IMG/VR virus record: IMGVR_UViG_3300042446_001048
Coordinates: 1-22,328 of that record
DNA from: a virus
Length of the DNA stretch: 22,328 nucleotides
Reading direction: 5' to 3' (one strand)
Positions 1-5,392 of the stretch are shown here, in pieces. Made by a program: the position numbers and the translations under genes. The notes below the pieces were generated by a model. The model was not told the origin of the DNA, searched no databases, and saw only the letters and a program-made list of their open reading frames with translations. How positions within the stretch are numbered: position 1 is the first letter of the stretch; each line of letters opens with the position of its first letter.

Positions 1-176
1 GAAGCTAACTTTAGTCTGGCTAAATCAATCTTATGATTTGCGTGACATGCCATTAGCAACATCATGTAGTCATCACCAGTAAATCCTTGCAGGATATTCC
101 ACTGATCACAAATTATTGCGATTTCATAAATCTCCGCACGATCTTCTGGCGATACATACATCTTTAGTTTTTTCAT
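1..176 (-). CDS. Uncharacterised phage protein, 3' end outside window
   Basis: An open leftward frame starts at ATG 174-176 and runs off the window edge, giving 58 complete codons. The protein begins MKKLKMYVSPEDRAEIYEIA and continues as a mixed helical, soluble-looking sequence with no motif I recognise. It is the last visible member of the leftward operon of small genes starting at 1039, with a 12-base gap after the upstream membrane peptide gene. A perfect copy of the repeated TTTAG...CTAAA element (10-24) lies inside this coding region, where it is translated as part of LARLK. Function unknown; that it is coding is supported by the long open frame and the operon position. Confidence 0.7.
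   Translation of the reverse strand, partial: MKKLKMYVSPEDRAEIYEIAIICDQWNILQGFTGDDYMMLLMACHANHKIDLARLKLA
10..24 (-). repeat. TTTAG...CTAAA element inside the partial gene
   Basis: Read leftward: TTTAGCCAGACTAAA. One of three identical 15-mers in the window, here within coding sequence. Confidence 0.8.
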
Positions 177-188
177 ACTGTGATTGGC

Positions 189-311
189 TTATGAGTCTTC
201 ATCTGTGTCTTTTGCGCACTGGCATAAACACAGAATGAAAATCACAAAATACACAATGACAATAACACCAAAACCTGCAAACACTGGGTGGGTTTTTAGT
301 AATTCAATCAT
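189..311 (-). CDS. Small single-pass membrane protein, 40 aa
   Basis: A 40-codon leftward gene starts at ATG 309-311. It has a short polar head (MIELLKTHPV), one strongly hydrophobic segment at about residues 11-31 (FAGFGVIVIVYFVIFILCLC), and a short acidic tail ending KDTDEDS. This is the shape of a small phage inner-membrane protein. Its start overlaps the end of the upstream gene by 8 bases, and the leader is purine-rich (AAAAGAGAAGAAA), so translational coupling is likely. No lysis role is proven: it lacks a recognised holin signature, and no endolysin gene is nearby. Confidence 0.65.
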   Translation of the reverse strand: MIELLKTHPVFAGFGVIVIVYFVIFILCLCQCAKDTDEDS

Positions 312-609
312 TTTCTTCTCTTTTGAATTTGTGCACTGTGTATGATGAATTGTATTTAGTAGCTGCTATAGCATTTTTTTCATTATCATAAAACGAAAGA
401 TTGTATCCATTTTCGTTTTTGAGAATCCAAATGTATTCAGGTTCTGGTTTAACTCGATAATCTAATTCTTTGAAATTAAAATCATCAGCATTAATTAAAC
501 GCGCTTTAATCCACCCATACTTGGACAATTCATTTGTTTTAGCATTACATTGAATTTCCTTGCCTTCTTTATGGGCTTTTACTACTTCAATAATTTGTTC
601 GTGTGTCAT
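304..609 (-). CDS. Uncharacterised phage protein, 101 aa
   Basis: The leftward gene starts at ATG 607-609, overlapping the upstream stop as ATGA. Its middle (residues about 44-56, ending LDYRVKPEP) has the W...DYRVKP pattern that recurs in many small phage proteins of unknown role, and it resembles the YRRKV block of the gene at 5389-5784. The C-terminal third looks like a second small beta-rich module (YIWILKNENGYNLSFYDNE). There are no signal peptide, membrane segment or catalytic motifs. It belongs to the tightly coupled operon 1039 to below 1. Function unknown. Confidence 0.75.
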   Translation of the reverse strand: MTHEQIIEVVKAHKEGKEIQCNAKTNELSKYGWIKARLINADDFNFKELDYRVKPEPEYIWILKNENGYNLSFYDNEKNAIAATKYNSSYTVHKFKREEND

Positions 610-842
610 TGTTCTATTAGTTTGATGTTTGCTGTTACTTCAAGTTTGACGGTTTTAACCGCCTTGAAAATTAATACGGGATTGCACCAAGATTGTGATG
701 ATGCTGACTGAAGGCAATTGCATGAAGACTCCCAAATCTCTTTATGTTCTTTCAAGATAGCTTTTTCTGCTGCTGAAATTGACGTGAATGGTCCATTAAA
801 ATCATCGCAACCAACTTCTTTGTAGTAATATCCTGCTTTCAT
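606..842 (-). CDS. Uncharacterised small phage protein, 78 aa
   Basis: A 78-residue leftward gene, MKAGYYYKEV at the start, begins at ATG 840-842 and overlaps both neighbours by 4 bases (ATGA at each junction), a strong sign of a real coupled operon. The sequence contains FTSISAAEKAILKEH, a likely helix, and a short Cys pair (CNCLQ) near the middle with a third Cys at SWCN. Three cysteines are not enough to claim a metal site. I do not recognise the family. Confidence 0.7.
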   Translation of the reverse strand: MKAGYYYKEVGCDDFNGPFTSISAAEKAILKEHKEIWESSCNCLQSASSQSWCNPVLIFKAVKTVKLEVTANIKLIEQ

Positions 843-1039
843 AATTTTAGTAATTGTTTTGCTTTTTCTCGCATAAAGTTAGCTTCCATTACTGCGTTTA
901 CTTTATTGTCCGTTGATTCATTGCGCCATGCTTCTTCGCATAGAACATAAGAAGTAAATAAACTACGCATTTCATTAAGCTCTGTTTCCAGTTTGCGGCT
1001 TCTAGTTTCTAATTCGCTCTCTTTTCTCGCTGCATCCAT
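839..1039 (-). CDS. Coiled-coil small phage protein, 66 aa
   Basis: First gene of the leftward operon, starting at ATG 1037-1039. Residues 1-28 are highly charged with heptad-like leucine and methionine spacing (ESELETRSRKLETELNEM), predicting a coiled coil. The rest is helical with a Lys-rich end. A TAAAAT hexamer ends only 5 bases before the ATG, so the transcript may have almost no leader. It could assemble as a dimer or with a neighbour; no function is known. Confidence 0.7.
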   Translation of the reverse strand: MDAARKESELETRSRKLETELNEMRSLFTSYVLCEEAWRNESTDNKVNAVMEANFMREKAKQLLKL

Positions 1040-1105
1040 CGTCTATTTTATTATTTTCCATATTATTGATTTGATATTTTCTATTTAGCCAACTAAAATC
1101 ACGCC
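1040..1105. promoter_or_regulatory. Divergent promoter region with embedded TTTAG...CTAAA element
   Basis: Sixty-six very AT-rich bases separate divergent genes. Rightward: TTGATA (1071-1076), a 17-base spacer, and TAAAAT (1094-1099), each a 5/6 match to the sigma70 boxes. Only six bases (cacgcc) lie between the -10 box and ATG 1106, so the mRNA should be leaderless or nearly so. Leftward: TAAAAT (1050-1045) lies five bases before ATG 1039, but I find no convincing -35. The repeated element TTTAGCCAACTAAA (1084-1097) covers the end of the rightward spacer and four bases of its -10 box, so a protein bound there as DNA would block this promoter. Confidence 0.6.
1084..1097 (+). repeat. TTTAG...CTAAA element overlapping a promoter -10 box
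   Basis: TTTAGCCAACTAAA on the + strand, in the direction of the gene starting at 1106. Its last four bases are the first four bases of the TAAAAT -10 box. Confidence 0.85.
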
Positions 1106-1390
1106 ATGGACAAAAAGCCATTAATGCAGAAGCTTGGTTTGGAGGGTTTTAATAAACCTAAAAGAACTCCATCGCATCCCAAAAAGAGTCACGTTGTAAT
1201 GGCCAAGGAAGGCGATAGAACAAAGCTTATCCGTTTTGGGGAACAAGGCGCAAGTGTAGCTGGAAAGCCCAAGGCTGGCGAATCTGAGCGCATGAAGGCT
1301 AAGCGTAGATCATTCAAAGCTAGACATGCTCGTAACATAGCAAAAGGCAAGATGAGTGCTGCTTATTGGGCTGACAAAGTGAAATGGTAA
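1106..1390 (+). CDS. Conserved basic phage protein (KSHVV...ARHAxNIAKGKMSAAYWADKVKW family)
   Basis: A 94-residue, strongly basic protein. Residues 20-43 (KRTPSHPKKSHVVMAKEGDR), the IRFGEQG block, the KPKAGES segment and the C-terminus ARHARNIAKGKMSAAYWADK form a pattern I recognise from many tailed-phage genomes, where it is annotated only as a domain of unknown function. The charge suggests nucleic-acid or structural association, but no role is established to my knowledge. The start is set by a sigma70-like promoter ending six bases upstream. Together with the next Lys-rich gene it forms a short rightward unit closed by a terminator. Confidence 0.85.
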   Translation: MDKKPLMQKLGLEGFNKPKRTPSHPKKSHVVMAKEGDRTKLIRFGEQGASVAGKPKAGESERMKAKRRSFKARHARNIAKGKMSAAYWADKVKW

Positions 1391-1402
1391 TTACAATTTC
1401 TT

Positions 1403-1525
1403 ATGATGAACAACAAGAAAATGGCCGAGTATGGCAAAATGATGGGAGCAGGTAAAGCACCTGCTAAGAAAGTAGCTAAAAAAATGGCTCCAGTAGCCAA
1501 GAAAGTAGCTAAAAAAATGAAATAA
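1403..1525 (+). CDS. Lys/Ala-rich repeat peptide, 40 aa
   Basis: A 40-codon frame from ATG 1403 (or the adjacent ATG 1406) to TAA 1525, 12 bases after the preceding gene. The C-terminal half is an internal duplication: AKKVAKKM occurs twice, encoded by near-identical DNA (aagaaagtagctaaaaaaatg). The composition (many Lys, Ala, Met, no acidic residues apart from one Glu) resembles histone H1-like or DNA-condensing peptides. That is inference from composition only. It is followed directly by a strong terminator, which supports it as the end of the transcription unit. Confidence 0.65.
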   Translation: MMNNKKMAEYGKMMGAGKAPAKKVAKKMAPVAKKVAKKMK

Positions 1526-1531
1526 CAACCT

Positions 1532-1563
1532 AGCGTAGCCTCAGAGATGGGGCTACGCTTTTT
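1532..1563 (+). terminator. Intrinsic terminator
   Basis: A 9-bp perfect stem, AGCGTAGCC (1532-1540) with GGCTACGCT (1551-1559), a 10-base loop, and a run of five T (1559-1563). It ends the two-gene rightward unit 1106-1525 just before the convergent end of the leftward cluster at 1569. Confidence 0.9.
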
Positions 1564-1568
1564 AATGA

Positions 1569-1919
1569 TTAGGAATTGATTTTCATTTGTTCAAGTAATA
1601 AGGTTGTTCTTGCTTCAATTGCTTTTAGGATTTCAACAGCTTCATTTTTTACAATGTTGCTTTGAGTATCAAGCACTTCAGATATTTTATACGCAAAATC
1701 CATACCCAATTCATACAATTTTTCATCTTCGGGACAGTTTCCCCTATCTCTAGGTAAAGCTTCACATAATTGACCACAAGCACAGGTCACCCAATTATCT
1801 GCAAGAGCATTTGCTTCTTCTAAGTGATCTTCACTTATTGATTCTATGTCTTGATCTAGAAATGCAAACCAATCAAAGTCTGGATGATAAGGGTCTACTT
1901 TGTCTTCTATATTACTCAT
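1569..1919 (-). CDS. Uncharacterised phage protein with CxCGxLC motif, 116 aa
   Basis: A leftward gene, the last of the 5933-1569 cluster. Residues about 38-60 carry ALADNWVTCACGQLCEALPR, followed by PEDEKLYELGMDFAYKI. A TCACGxxC core followed by a hydrophobic helix is a pattern I have seen in small conserved phage proteins of unknown function. The Cys spacing (CxCxxxC) could hold a metal, but a fourth ligand is not obvious. The C-terminal 40 residues look alpha-helical (VEILKAIEARTTLLLEQ). The leader is A/C-rich (AACAACAAAACAATAACTCA) with no Shine-Dalgarno sequence. It ends 6 bases from the terminator of the convergent unit. Confidence 0.75.
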   Translation of the reverse strand: MSNIEDKVDPYHPDFDWFAFLDQDIESISEDHLEEANALADNWVTCACGQLCEALPRDRGNCPEDEKLYELGMDFAYKISEVLDTQSNIVKNEAVEILKAIEARTTLLLEQMKINS

Positions 1920-1937
1920 TGAGTTATTGTTTTGTTG

Positions 1938-2318
1938 TTAAACTAGATCTTTGACAAATTTACCATCAACCATTTTCCCTGATCTTTTAGAAATCACGTC
2001 ATAGGCTTGCTGTAAACAGTCTTCAAGAGTGAAACCATACATCTCACATACGCCAATCAAGGTTACTACGGTATCGCCAATGCCGTCTTTGATTTCATTG
2101 AGAAGATCAAGACATTCGTCAGCACCAACGCCAGATTGTAATTCCACATTTGCACCTAGGTATTTCAATTTGACCACTGCGTCTCGCGTTTCAGTAAGCT
2201 CTTCTTGTGTTTTCTCTAATTGCTTAAGAGGATTGCTGTTTTGAATGATTTCTTTTGCGTAAAACCATTGGCGTGTTTTATAAATTAGTTCATCCATAGT
2301 ATAAATTGGTTCATTCAT
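1938..2318 (-). CDS. mazG: MazG-like nucleotide pyrophosphohydrolase
   Basis: A 126-residue protein with the all-alpha NTP pyrophosphohydrolase layout. It has the EExxE metal-binding motif at residues 39-43 (EELTE) and the second ExxD motif at 75-78 (EIKD) followed by GIGD 79-82. The C-terminal segment (LEDCLQQAYDVISKRSGKMVDGKFVKD) is typical of phage-type MazG-like proteins. The family hydrolyses NTPs or dNTPs to the monophosphate and pyrophosphate. Phage members are thought to clean the nucleotide pool or to affect (p)ppGpp-linked starvation signalling; which applies here cannot be read from sequence. The ATG at 2318 lies 5 bases after the upstream stop. Confidence 0.9.
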   Translation of the reverse strand: MNEPIYTMDELIYKTRQWFYAKEIIQNSNPLKQLEKTQEELTETRDAVVKLKYLGANVELQSGVGADECLDLLNEIKDGIGDTVVTLIGVCEMYGFTLEDCLQQAYDVISKRSGKMVDGKFVKDLV

Positions 2319-2323
2319 ATTTA

Positions 2324-2590
2324 TTACTGATTTGTATTGTTGTTTTGATTGTTTATTTCTTTTAAAGTTTCAAGTGCTACATCAACTAAGTGCCTTGCTG
2401 ATAATTCGCTATACGCAATGTATTCAATAGTGCCAATTAACTTATCCCGTTGCTTAGTAAGCTTGGCAAGCTCGCGTTCAAGTTGTCTGCCGAATCGACT
2501 TGGAATATATTCAACTCTATTGCCACTGGCATCATCATAATATCTCACAGTTTGATTATCTGTTCTTGGCGTATATGGTTCTGTGTTCAT
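2324..2590 (-). CDS. Small coiled-coil phage protein (PRTD...RQLERELA type), 88 aa
   Basis: An 88-residue protein with PRTDN near the N-terminus and FGRQLERELAKLTKQRD around residues 33-49, a combination common in small phage early proteins. The helix continues to the C-terminus and ends in an Asn/Gln tract. A coiled coil at about 36-52 is likely. The start at ATG 2590 is preceded, four bases away, by a perfect copy of the repeated TTTAGCCAACTAAA element (read leftward), and there is no Shine-Dalgarno sequence. This is one of the clearest cases of that element placed at a translation start. Function unknown. Confidence 0.75.
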   Translation of the reverse strand: MNTEPYTPRTDNQTVRYYDDASGNRVEYIPSRFGRQLERELAKLTKQRDKLIGTIEYIAYSELSARHLVDVALETLKEINNQNNNTNQ

Positions 2591-2594
2591 TTTG

Positions 2595-2608
2595 TTTAGT
2601 TGGCTAAA
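2595..2608 (-). repeat. TTTAG...CTAAA element, copy at a start codon
   Basis: Read leftward this is TTTAGCCAACTAAA, identical to the copies at 1084-1097 and 18863-18876. It fills most of the gap between the stop codon of the winged-helix gene (2610) and the ATG of the next gene (2590). Confidence 0.85.
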
Positions 2609-2609
2609 A

Positions 2610-2963
2610 TTACTTCATTGCTGCTGCCGCTTTGATTACTTCTGCCATATCCAATTCATGGAGTTTCAACAAACTCCTCACGGTTGCTATACCTTTAGCG
2701 TTGAGCCAGTAGTGTGATTTATGAATTTTGCCTACTTTTCTACGCTTGAATTCAATCCAGAACTTTAGTCGGCTAATTGTGGATTTCATTTCCATGCCAG
2801 TGATCAAGTTAATTTCCGCTTGAGTGGCTTCGGCTGGCAGTCCTACTGATTCTTTGTATGCGCAAACATTAGCTACGGCGACTATGATACACGCTTCTCT
2901 TACTGTTAAGCCATAACCTGAGCTATTACGTGTAAATGCTGTTACTGTTTCAATGTTCCTCAT
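2610..2963 (-). CDS. Possible winged-helix DNA-binding protein, 117 aa
   Basis: Residues about 18-37 form a helix (LTVREACIIVAVANVC). This is followed by TQAEINLITGMEMKSTISRL (48-67), which reads as a helix-turn-helix with a Ser/Thr-rich recognition helix. A basic strand-like stretch (KRRKVGKIHKSHYWLNAKG) could be the wing, and a final helix follows. This order matches MarR-like small winged-helix proteins, but I have only pattern evidence. Its start overlaps the upstream gene by 14 bases. An imperfect copy of the repeated element lies inside it and a perfect copy directly follows its stop, which makes it a candidate, unproven, for a regulator of that element. Confidence 0.6.
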   Translation of the reverse strand: MRNIETVTAFTRNSSGYGLTVREACIIVAVANVCAYKESVGLPAEATQAEINLITGMEMKSTISRLKFWIEFKRRKVGKIHKSHYWLNAKGIATVRSLLKLHELDMAEVIKAAAAMK

Positions 2964-3339
2964 TTGTTTTGAATTTCTCTAAGATTTTATTACTTAAGTT
3001 AAAGTCTGACCCTAGTATGGATAATTGTTCTGGCCATCTTTCAATTGTATATTCATCATGAATTGCTTGCAAATACATCAAGAATGTTAATCTCGATTCT
3101 TCAATGTCACTGAATATTGTTTCTTTTTTATCAGTCAGAAGTTTTAGACTATTCATTTCAAAACTATAATTGTAATCTTCATCACTAATTAATGCTCCTA
3201 CTGCGCACTTTAAGTCACCACAACGGTATAGGCATGTGCCACTTTCTTCAACTGATTTCTTATTTTGCGTAAGCAGATGGTTTGCTACAAAGTCAAAGAT
3301 TTCTTGTAACGATTTATTATTTACTTCTTGTATTATCAT
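2950..3339 (-). CDS. Conserved phage protein (CLYR...LKCAVGALI type), 129 aa
   Basis: The core at about residues 34-53 (TCLYRCGDLKCAVGALISDE) matches a pattern frequent in phage proteins of unknown function: a C-x-Y-R segment, then KCAVGxLI and an acidic D/E-D/E-Y. Three cysteines lie in this core. The N-terminal LQEIFDFVANHLLTQNKKS is helical. I place the start at ATG 3339 (MIIQEV). An upstream in-frame start at 3381 would run through the 3' half of the adjacent tRNA gene and is unlikely. It is a member of the leftward cluster; function unknown. Confidence 0.75.
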   Translation of the reverse strand: MIIQEVNNKSLQEIFDFVANHLLTQNKKSVEESGTCLYRCGDLKCAVGALISDEDYNYSFEMNSLKLLTDKKETIFSDIEESRLTFLMYLQAIHDEYTIERWPEQLSILGSDFNLSNKILEKFKTNEEH

Positions 3340-3351
3340 AATGATTAAAAG

Positions 3352-3425
3352 CGCCCTGAGCAAGATTTGAACTTGCAACACCCGACTTAGAAGGTCGATG
3401 CTCTATCCAATTGAGCTATCAGGGC
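3352..3425 (-). tRNA. tRNA-Arg (anticodon UCU)
   Basis: Read leftward, the 74 bases fold as a standard cloverleaf. Acceptor GCCCTGA pairs with TCAGGGC. The D-arm is GCTC...GAGC. The anticodon stem TCGAC/GTCGG encloses the 7-base loop CTTCTAA with anticodon TCT. The T-arm GCAAG/CTTGC has the canonical loop TTCAAAT. The discriminator is G and no CCA is encoded. It would read AGA (and perhaps AGG) codons, which are used in the rightward structural genes such as the large terminase. It sits between two leftward protein genes and is probably cut from their transcript. Confidence 0.95.
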
Positions 3426-3440
3426 TTTGAAAGTAGTTTA

Positions 3441-3764
3441 TTATTCAATCCAAAGGTTAAGTGTTCGGAGAAACGCCTCGGCGCGTTGTTTTGCTGACGC
3501 GTTGACAGAATCGTCATGCGGCGGAAACAAGCCGTGCGTTGCGTTATACCGCGCCGTCCATACCTTGGTGAGATTCTGTCTAAACTTCGTGCGTTGCGAA
3601 TCTGTTAGCTTTCTAACAGCCTCATGCATCGCGTTGAGGTCATTGAGGTAGTCTGGGAGACTTCCTGATGTTCCGAATACAATGCCATCTTTAAGTTCTA
3701 GCCAATGTGATTCATCAAATCCACAAGCCTTTGCTATTCTGATTCTTTGTAGTTCTGGTTTCAT
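3441..3764 (-). CDS. Phage protein, tandem paralogue A (DLNAMHEA...QRAEAFLRTL), 107 aa
   Basis: The protein starts MKPELQRIRIAKACGFDE and carries PDYLNDLNAMHEAVRKL (about 41-57) and KQRAEAFLRTLNLW near the C-terminus. This signature (Y-x-x-D/C-LNAMHEA then Q-RAxAFLRT-x-x-x-W) is shared with the next gene upstream, so the two are diverged tandem duplicates. The layout resembles the small alpha/beta phage domain family often annotated as phage ABA sandwich or DUF2591, which has no firm function. ATG 3764 overlaps the upstream stop (ATGA) and has GGAAGAA before it, so I prefer it to the in-frame ATG at 3779. Confidence 0.75.
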   Translation of the reverse strand: MKPELQRIRIAKACGFDESHWLELKDGIVFGTSGSLPDYLNDLNAMHEAVRKLTDSQRTKFRQNLTKVWTARYNATHGLFPPHDDSVNASAKQRAEAFLRTLNLWIE

Positions 3765-4123
3765 AGTTCTTCCTTCCATTTTCCAATTGTGCGCAAGAAA
3801 GCCTTGGCGCGTTGCGCTGCTGTTGCAAATGTGTTAGATTCACATTCAGATGCAGGCAAGTTGAAAATGTAGGACACGTATGACCTTCGTTGTTCTGCCG
3901 TCAATACTTTCTCTGCTTCATGCATTGCGTTGAGACAATGCGTATAACGCTTGATGAAAACATATTCGCGCCCGTAGTTTGGGGATGGTTGATCGAGAGT
4001 GCCACAAAGTAGTTTGCCATGCAATAAACCTTGTTCAGTGCGTTTGCCACTTGATCCACAGCGGTAAATGTCCATGTAGCCCAATGATTCCGCAATCGCG
4101 ATGTTGATTTGTTCGTCAGTCAT
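3761..4123 (-). CDS. Phage protein, tandem paralogue B (CLNAMHEA...QRAKAFLRTIGKW), 120 aa
   Basis: Same family as the following gene: YTHCLNAMHEAEKVLTAEQR in the middle and ATAAQRAKAFLRTIGKW at the C-terminus, with a longer N-terminal part (MTDEQINIAIAESLGY, a helix, then a Gly-rich region). The start at ATG 4123 is decided by a near-perfect Shine-Dalgarno sequence AAAGGAGG (4129-4136) with a 5-base spacer; an in-frame ATG at 4144 has none. The overlap with the upstream gene is 8 bases. Having two copies side by side suggests they may form a heterodimer or have split roles, but this is conjecture. Confidence 0.8.
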   Translation of the reverse strand: MTDEQINIAIAESLGYMDIYRCGSSGKRTEQGLLHGKLLCGTLDQPSPNYGREYVFIKRYTHCLNAMHEAEKVLTAEQRRSYVSYIFNLPASECESNTFATAAQRAKAFLRTIGKWKEEL

Positions 4124-4415
4124 GCGAACCTCCTTTCCATGCAAGTGCCCCCAGCTGTGCCGGTGCGCAGGCGTTCGGTAGAGAAATAATATCGTCTAGC
4201 TTGCGGAAGCACGGAGAACAGTAGCCACCCCAGAACTTTAGCCCGTGTGGATTTGTCCATCCGCTTAGGTGCCAAAAGCCTCCGACTTGATTGTGCGGAA
4301 TAAAGATGTCTTGGTCGCACAATTTACAGTGCAGCGTTTTGTCCCCGAAGTGACCTTTAGAAGAAGCCAAACAAGGCGTGAGAGGCAACGCCTCGGAGTT
4401 TGTTGTTGTATTCAT
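4116..4415 (-). CDS. Small zinc-ribbon phage protein, 99 aa
   Basis: Two CxxC pairs, C30-x-x-C33 (HCKLC) and C66-x-x-C69 (YCSPC), enclose about 32 residues rich in Trp, Gly and His (FWHLSGWTNPHG). This is the classical treble-clef or zinc-ribbon spacing, so one structural zinc is expected. The N-terminal 25 residues look disordered. The gene overlaps both neighbours (4 and 8 bases). It could bind nucleic acid or protein; no specific family is recognised. Confidence 0.75.
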   Translation of the reverse strand: MNTTTNSEALPLTPCLASSKGHFGDKTLHCKLCDQDIFIPHNQVGGFWHLSGWTNPHGLKFWGGYCSPCFRKLDDIISLPNACAPAQLGALAWKGGSHD

Positions 4416-4594
4416 AATCTCGATAATTGGTATTTCATAAAATCCGCTTGGGTCAATAACCCACTGATCTCCGCGTGTTTGCGCTCTATGGCTTGTTTTT
4501 TTATTTTACGTACATCTGCCCAGTCAAAAAGCAGCGCAACGCCAAGAAGCAAAGTCGCAAAGAAAAATGCGTAAGCCCATTTTTCGTCACTCAC
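4412..4594 (-). CDS. Small membrane protein with coiled tail, 60 aa
   Basis: A start at GTG 4594 is chosen because GGAGGA (4599-4604) stands 4 bases before it; the longer frame from 4636 would overlap the upstream gene much more. The product has a hydrophobic segment at about residues 7-24 (AYAFFFATLLLGVALLF), then WADVRKIKKQAIERKHAEISG, a charged helix. The shape is an N-terminal membrane anchor with a cytoplasmic or periplasmic helix, loosely like spanin or other phage accessory membrane peptides, but nothing in it proves a lysis role. It is coupled to both neighbours by overlaps. Confidence 0.7.
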   Translation of the reverse strand: MSDEKWAYAFFFATLLLGVALLFDWADVRKIKKQAIERKHAEISGLLTQADFMKYQLSRL

Positions 4595-4985
4595 TTGCTC
4601 CTCCTTCCTCTGCCATGGCTTTCCACTCAAGCGCATCTAACCAGCCTTGTCGGTAGCGACTCCAGTATAAACCATCGCTTTTTTCTGGGTTCTTCTGATA
4701 TGCGAGCTTGCAAGCGTCATCCATCTTTTTGCTGGTGTCAGCAACATGATCAGTCCACTCAAGTATGCTCTCTTTCCATTCACTGGCGTAGGGAGGGTGG
4801 TCTAATCTATCCGCAGGATCTTCATAATCACCAACTATATATAGGTTGTCAGTGCGCGTTGGCATGTTCTGATAATGCCAAACGGTTCCGTTCTCATCCT
4901 GCGCGATGTATTTTGGCTCCTCAATCCCCGCCGCTTTACAGGCGGCAAGCAGGGAGTCCGATAGTTGTTCTTCTTGTGTGTTCAC
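4587..4985 (-). CDS. Uncharacterised phage protein, 132 aa
   Basis: Starts at GTG 4985 (MNTQEEQL), which overlaps the upstream stop as GTGA. The protein is acidic, with many Trp and Tyr (about residues 71-77 EWKESILEW; 107-114 YWSRYRQGW). No catalytic or metal motif stands out. The clean reading frame, overlaps on both sides and the Shine-Dalgarno sequence of the next gene embedded in its 3' end all support it as real. Family not recognised. Confidence 0.7.
   Translation of the reverse strand: MNTQEEQLSDSLLAACKAAGIEEPKYIAQDENGTVWHYQNMPTRTDNLYIVGDYEDPADRLDHPPYASEWKESILEWTDHVADTSKKMDDACKLAYQKNPEKSDGLYWSRYRQGWLDALEWKAMAEEGGASE
4599..4604 (-). promoter_or_regulatory. Shine-Dalgarno sequence deciding a GTG start
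   Basis: GGAGGA read leftward, four bases before GTG 4594, inside the 3' end of the upstream gene. With AAAGGAGG at 4129-4136, it shows that a minority of genes here use classical ribosome binding sites while most have A/C-rich leaders. Confidence 0.7.
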
Positions 4986-5185
4986 GATTGTCGATAACTT
5001 GCAAGAATTTTGTTCGCCCCTTTTATAGCTGCTTTTTCAGTTTGATACGATTTTAATTCGATAAAATCTTCACGACCTTGCACATTGTTAGTGACTGTCA
5101 CTGTGTAATAATAAACCCCATAACAATTAGTTGATTTTTTGATTTTTGCATTGTAATTGCCTTCAGTTAATTCTTTTTCCGTCAT
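4982..5185 (-). CDS. Uncharacterised small phage protein, 67 aa
   Basis: MTEKELTEGNYNAKIKKS begins a likely beta-rich protein (YGVYYYTVTVTNNVQG) that finishes with a helix (EKAAIKGANKILASY). This beta-then-helix arrangement, with a Y-x-T-E-K-A-A-x-x-G-A stretch, resembles small single-domain proteins that deal with amino-acid-repeat or phage-encoded substrates, but I cannot name it. Its leader is A/C-rich with ACACAC at -12 to -7 and ends in ATATG, one of the five leaders of this type in the window. Confidence 0.65.
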   Translation of the reverse strand: MTEKELTEGNYNAKIKKSTNCYGVYYYTVTVTNNVQGREDFIELKSYQTEKAAIKGANKILASYRQS

Positions 5186-5197
5186 ATTGTTGTGTGT

Positions 5198-5392
5198 TTA
5201 TGGTTCTTTCTTTTCTTGGTTGTCACTGTGGCATTCAGGCTTCTCTGTAAATACTGCAATTGGAGCGGCATCGCTACCCCACCAGTTAGCGGCGCTCAGC
5301 AACACCAAGGGCGTTAAAGGCCTGCTGCAATCATTGCGCTTGTTACACGTTTCGTAGAATGTGCAGTATGTTCTGTCTCTATAGCAAATCAT
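5198..5392 (-). CDS. Cys-rich conserved phage protein (CYRDRTYC...PECH), 64 aa
   Basis: Five cysteines: C3, C10, C16, C22 and one near the end (PECH), in the context CYRDRTYCTFYETC and NDCSRPLTP, then a hydrophobic ANWWG and IAVF. This arrangement recurs in small phage proteins of unknown function, where the cysteines may hold a metal. The ATG at 5392 overlaps the upstream stop (ATGA). Directly before it lies an imperfect copy of the repeated element (ATTAGCCTGACTAAA, read leftward at 5409-5395), which is also the coding end of the upstream gene. Confidence 0.75.
   Translation of the reverse strand: MICYRDRTYCTFYETCNKRNDCSRPLTPLVLLSAANWWGSDAAPIAVFTEKPECHSDNQEKKEP

Noticed and set aside
4594-4636. 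Longer version of the 60-aa membrane protein starting at 4636
   Set aside because: It would add a polar N-terminus and a larger overlap, while GTG 4594 has a perfect Shine-Dalgarno sequence.
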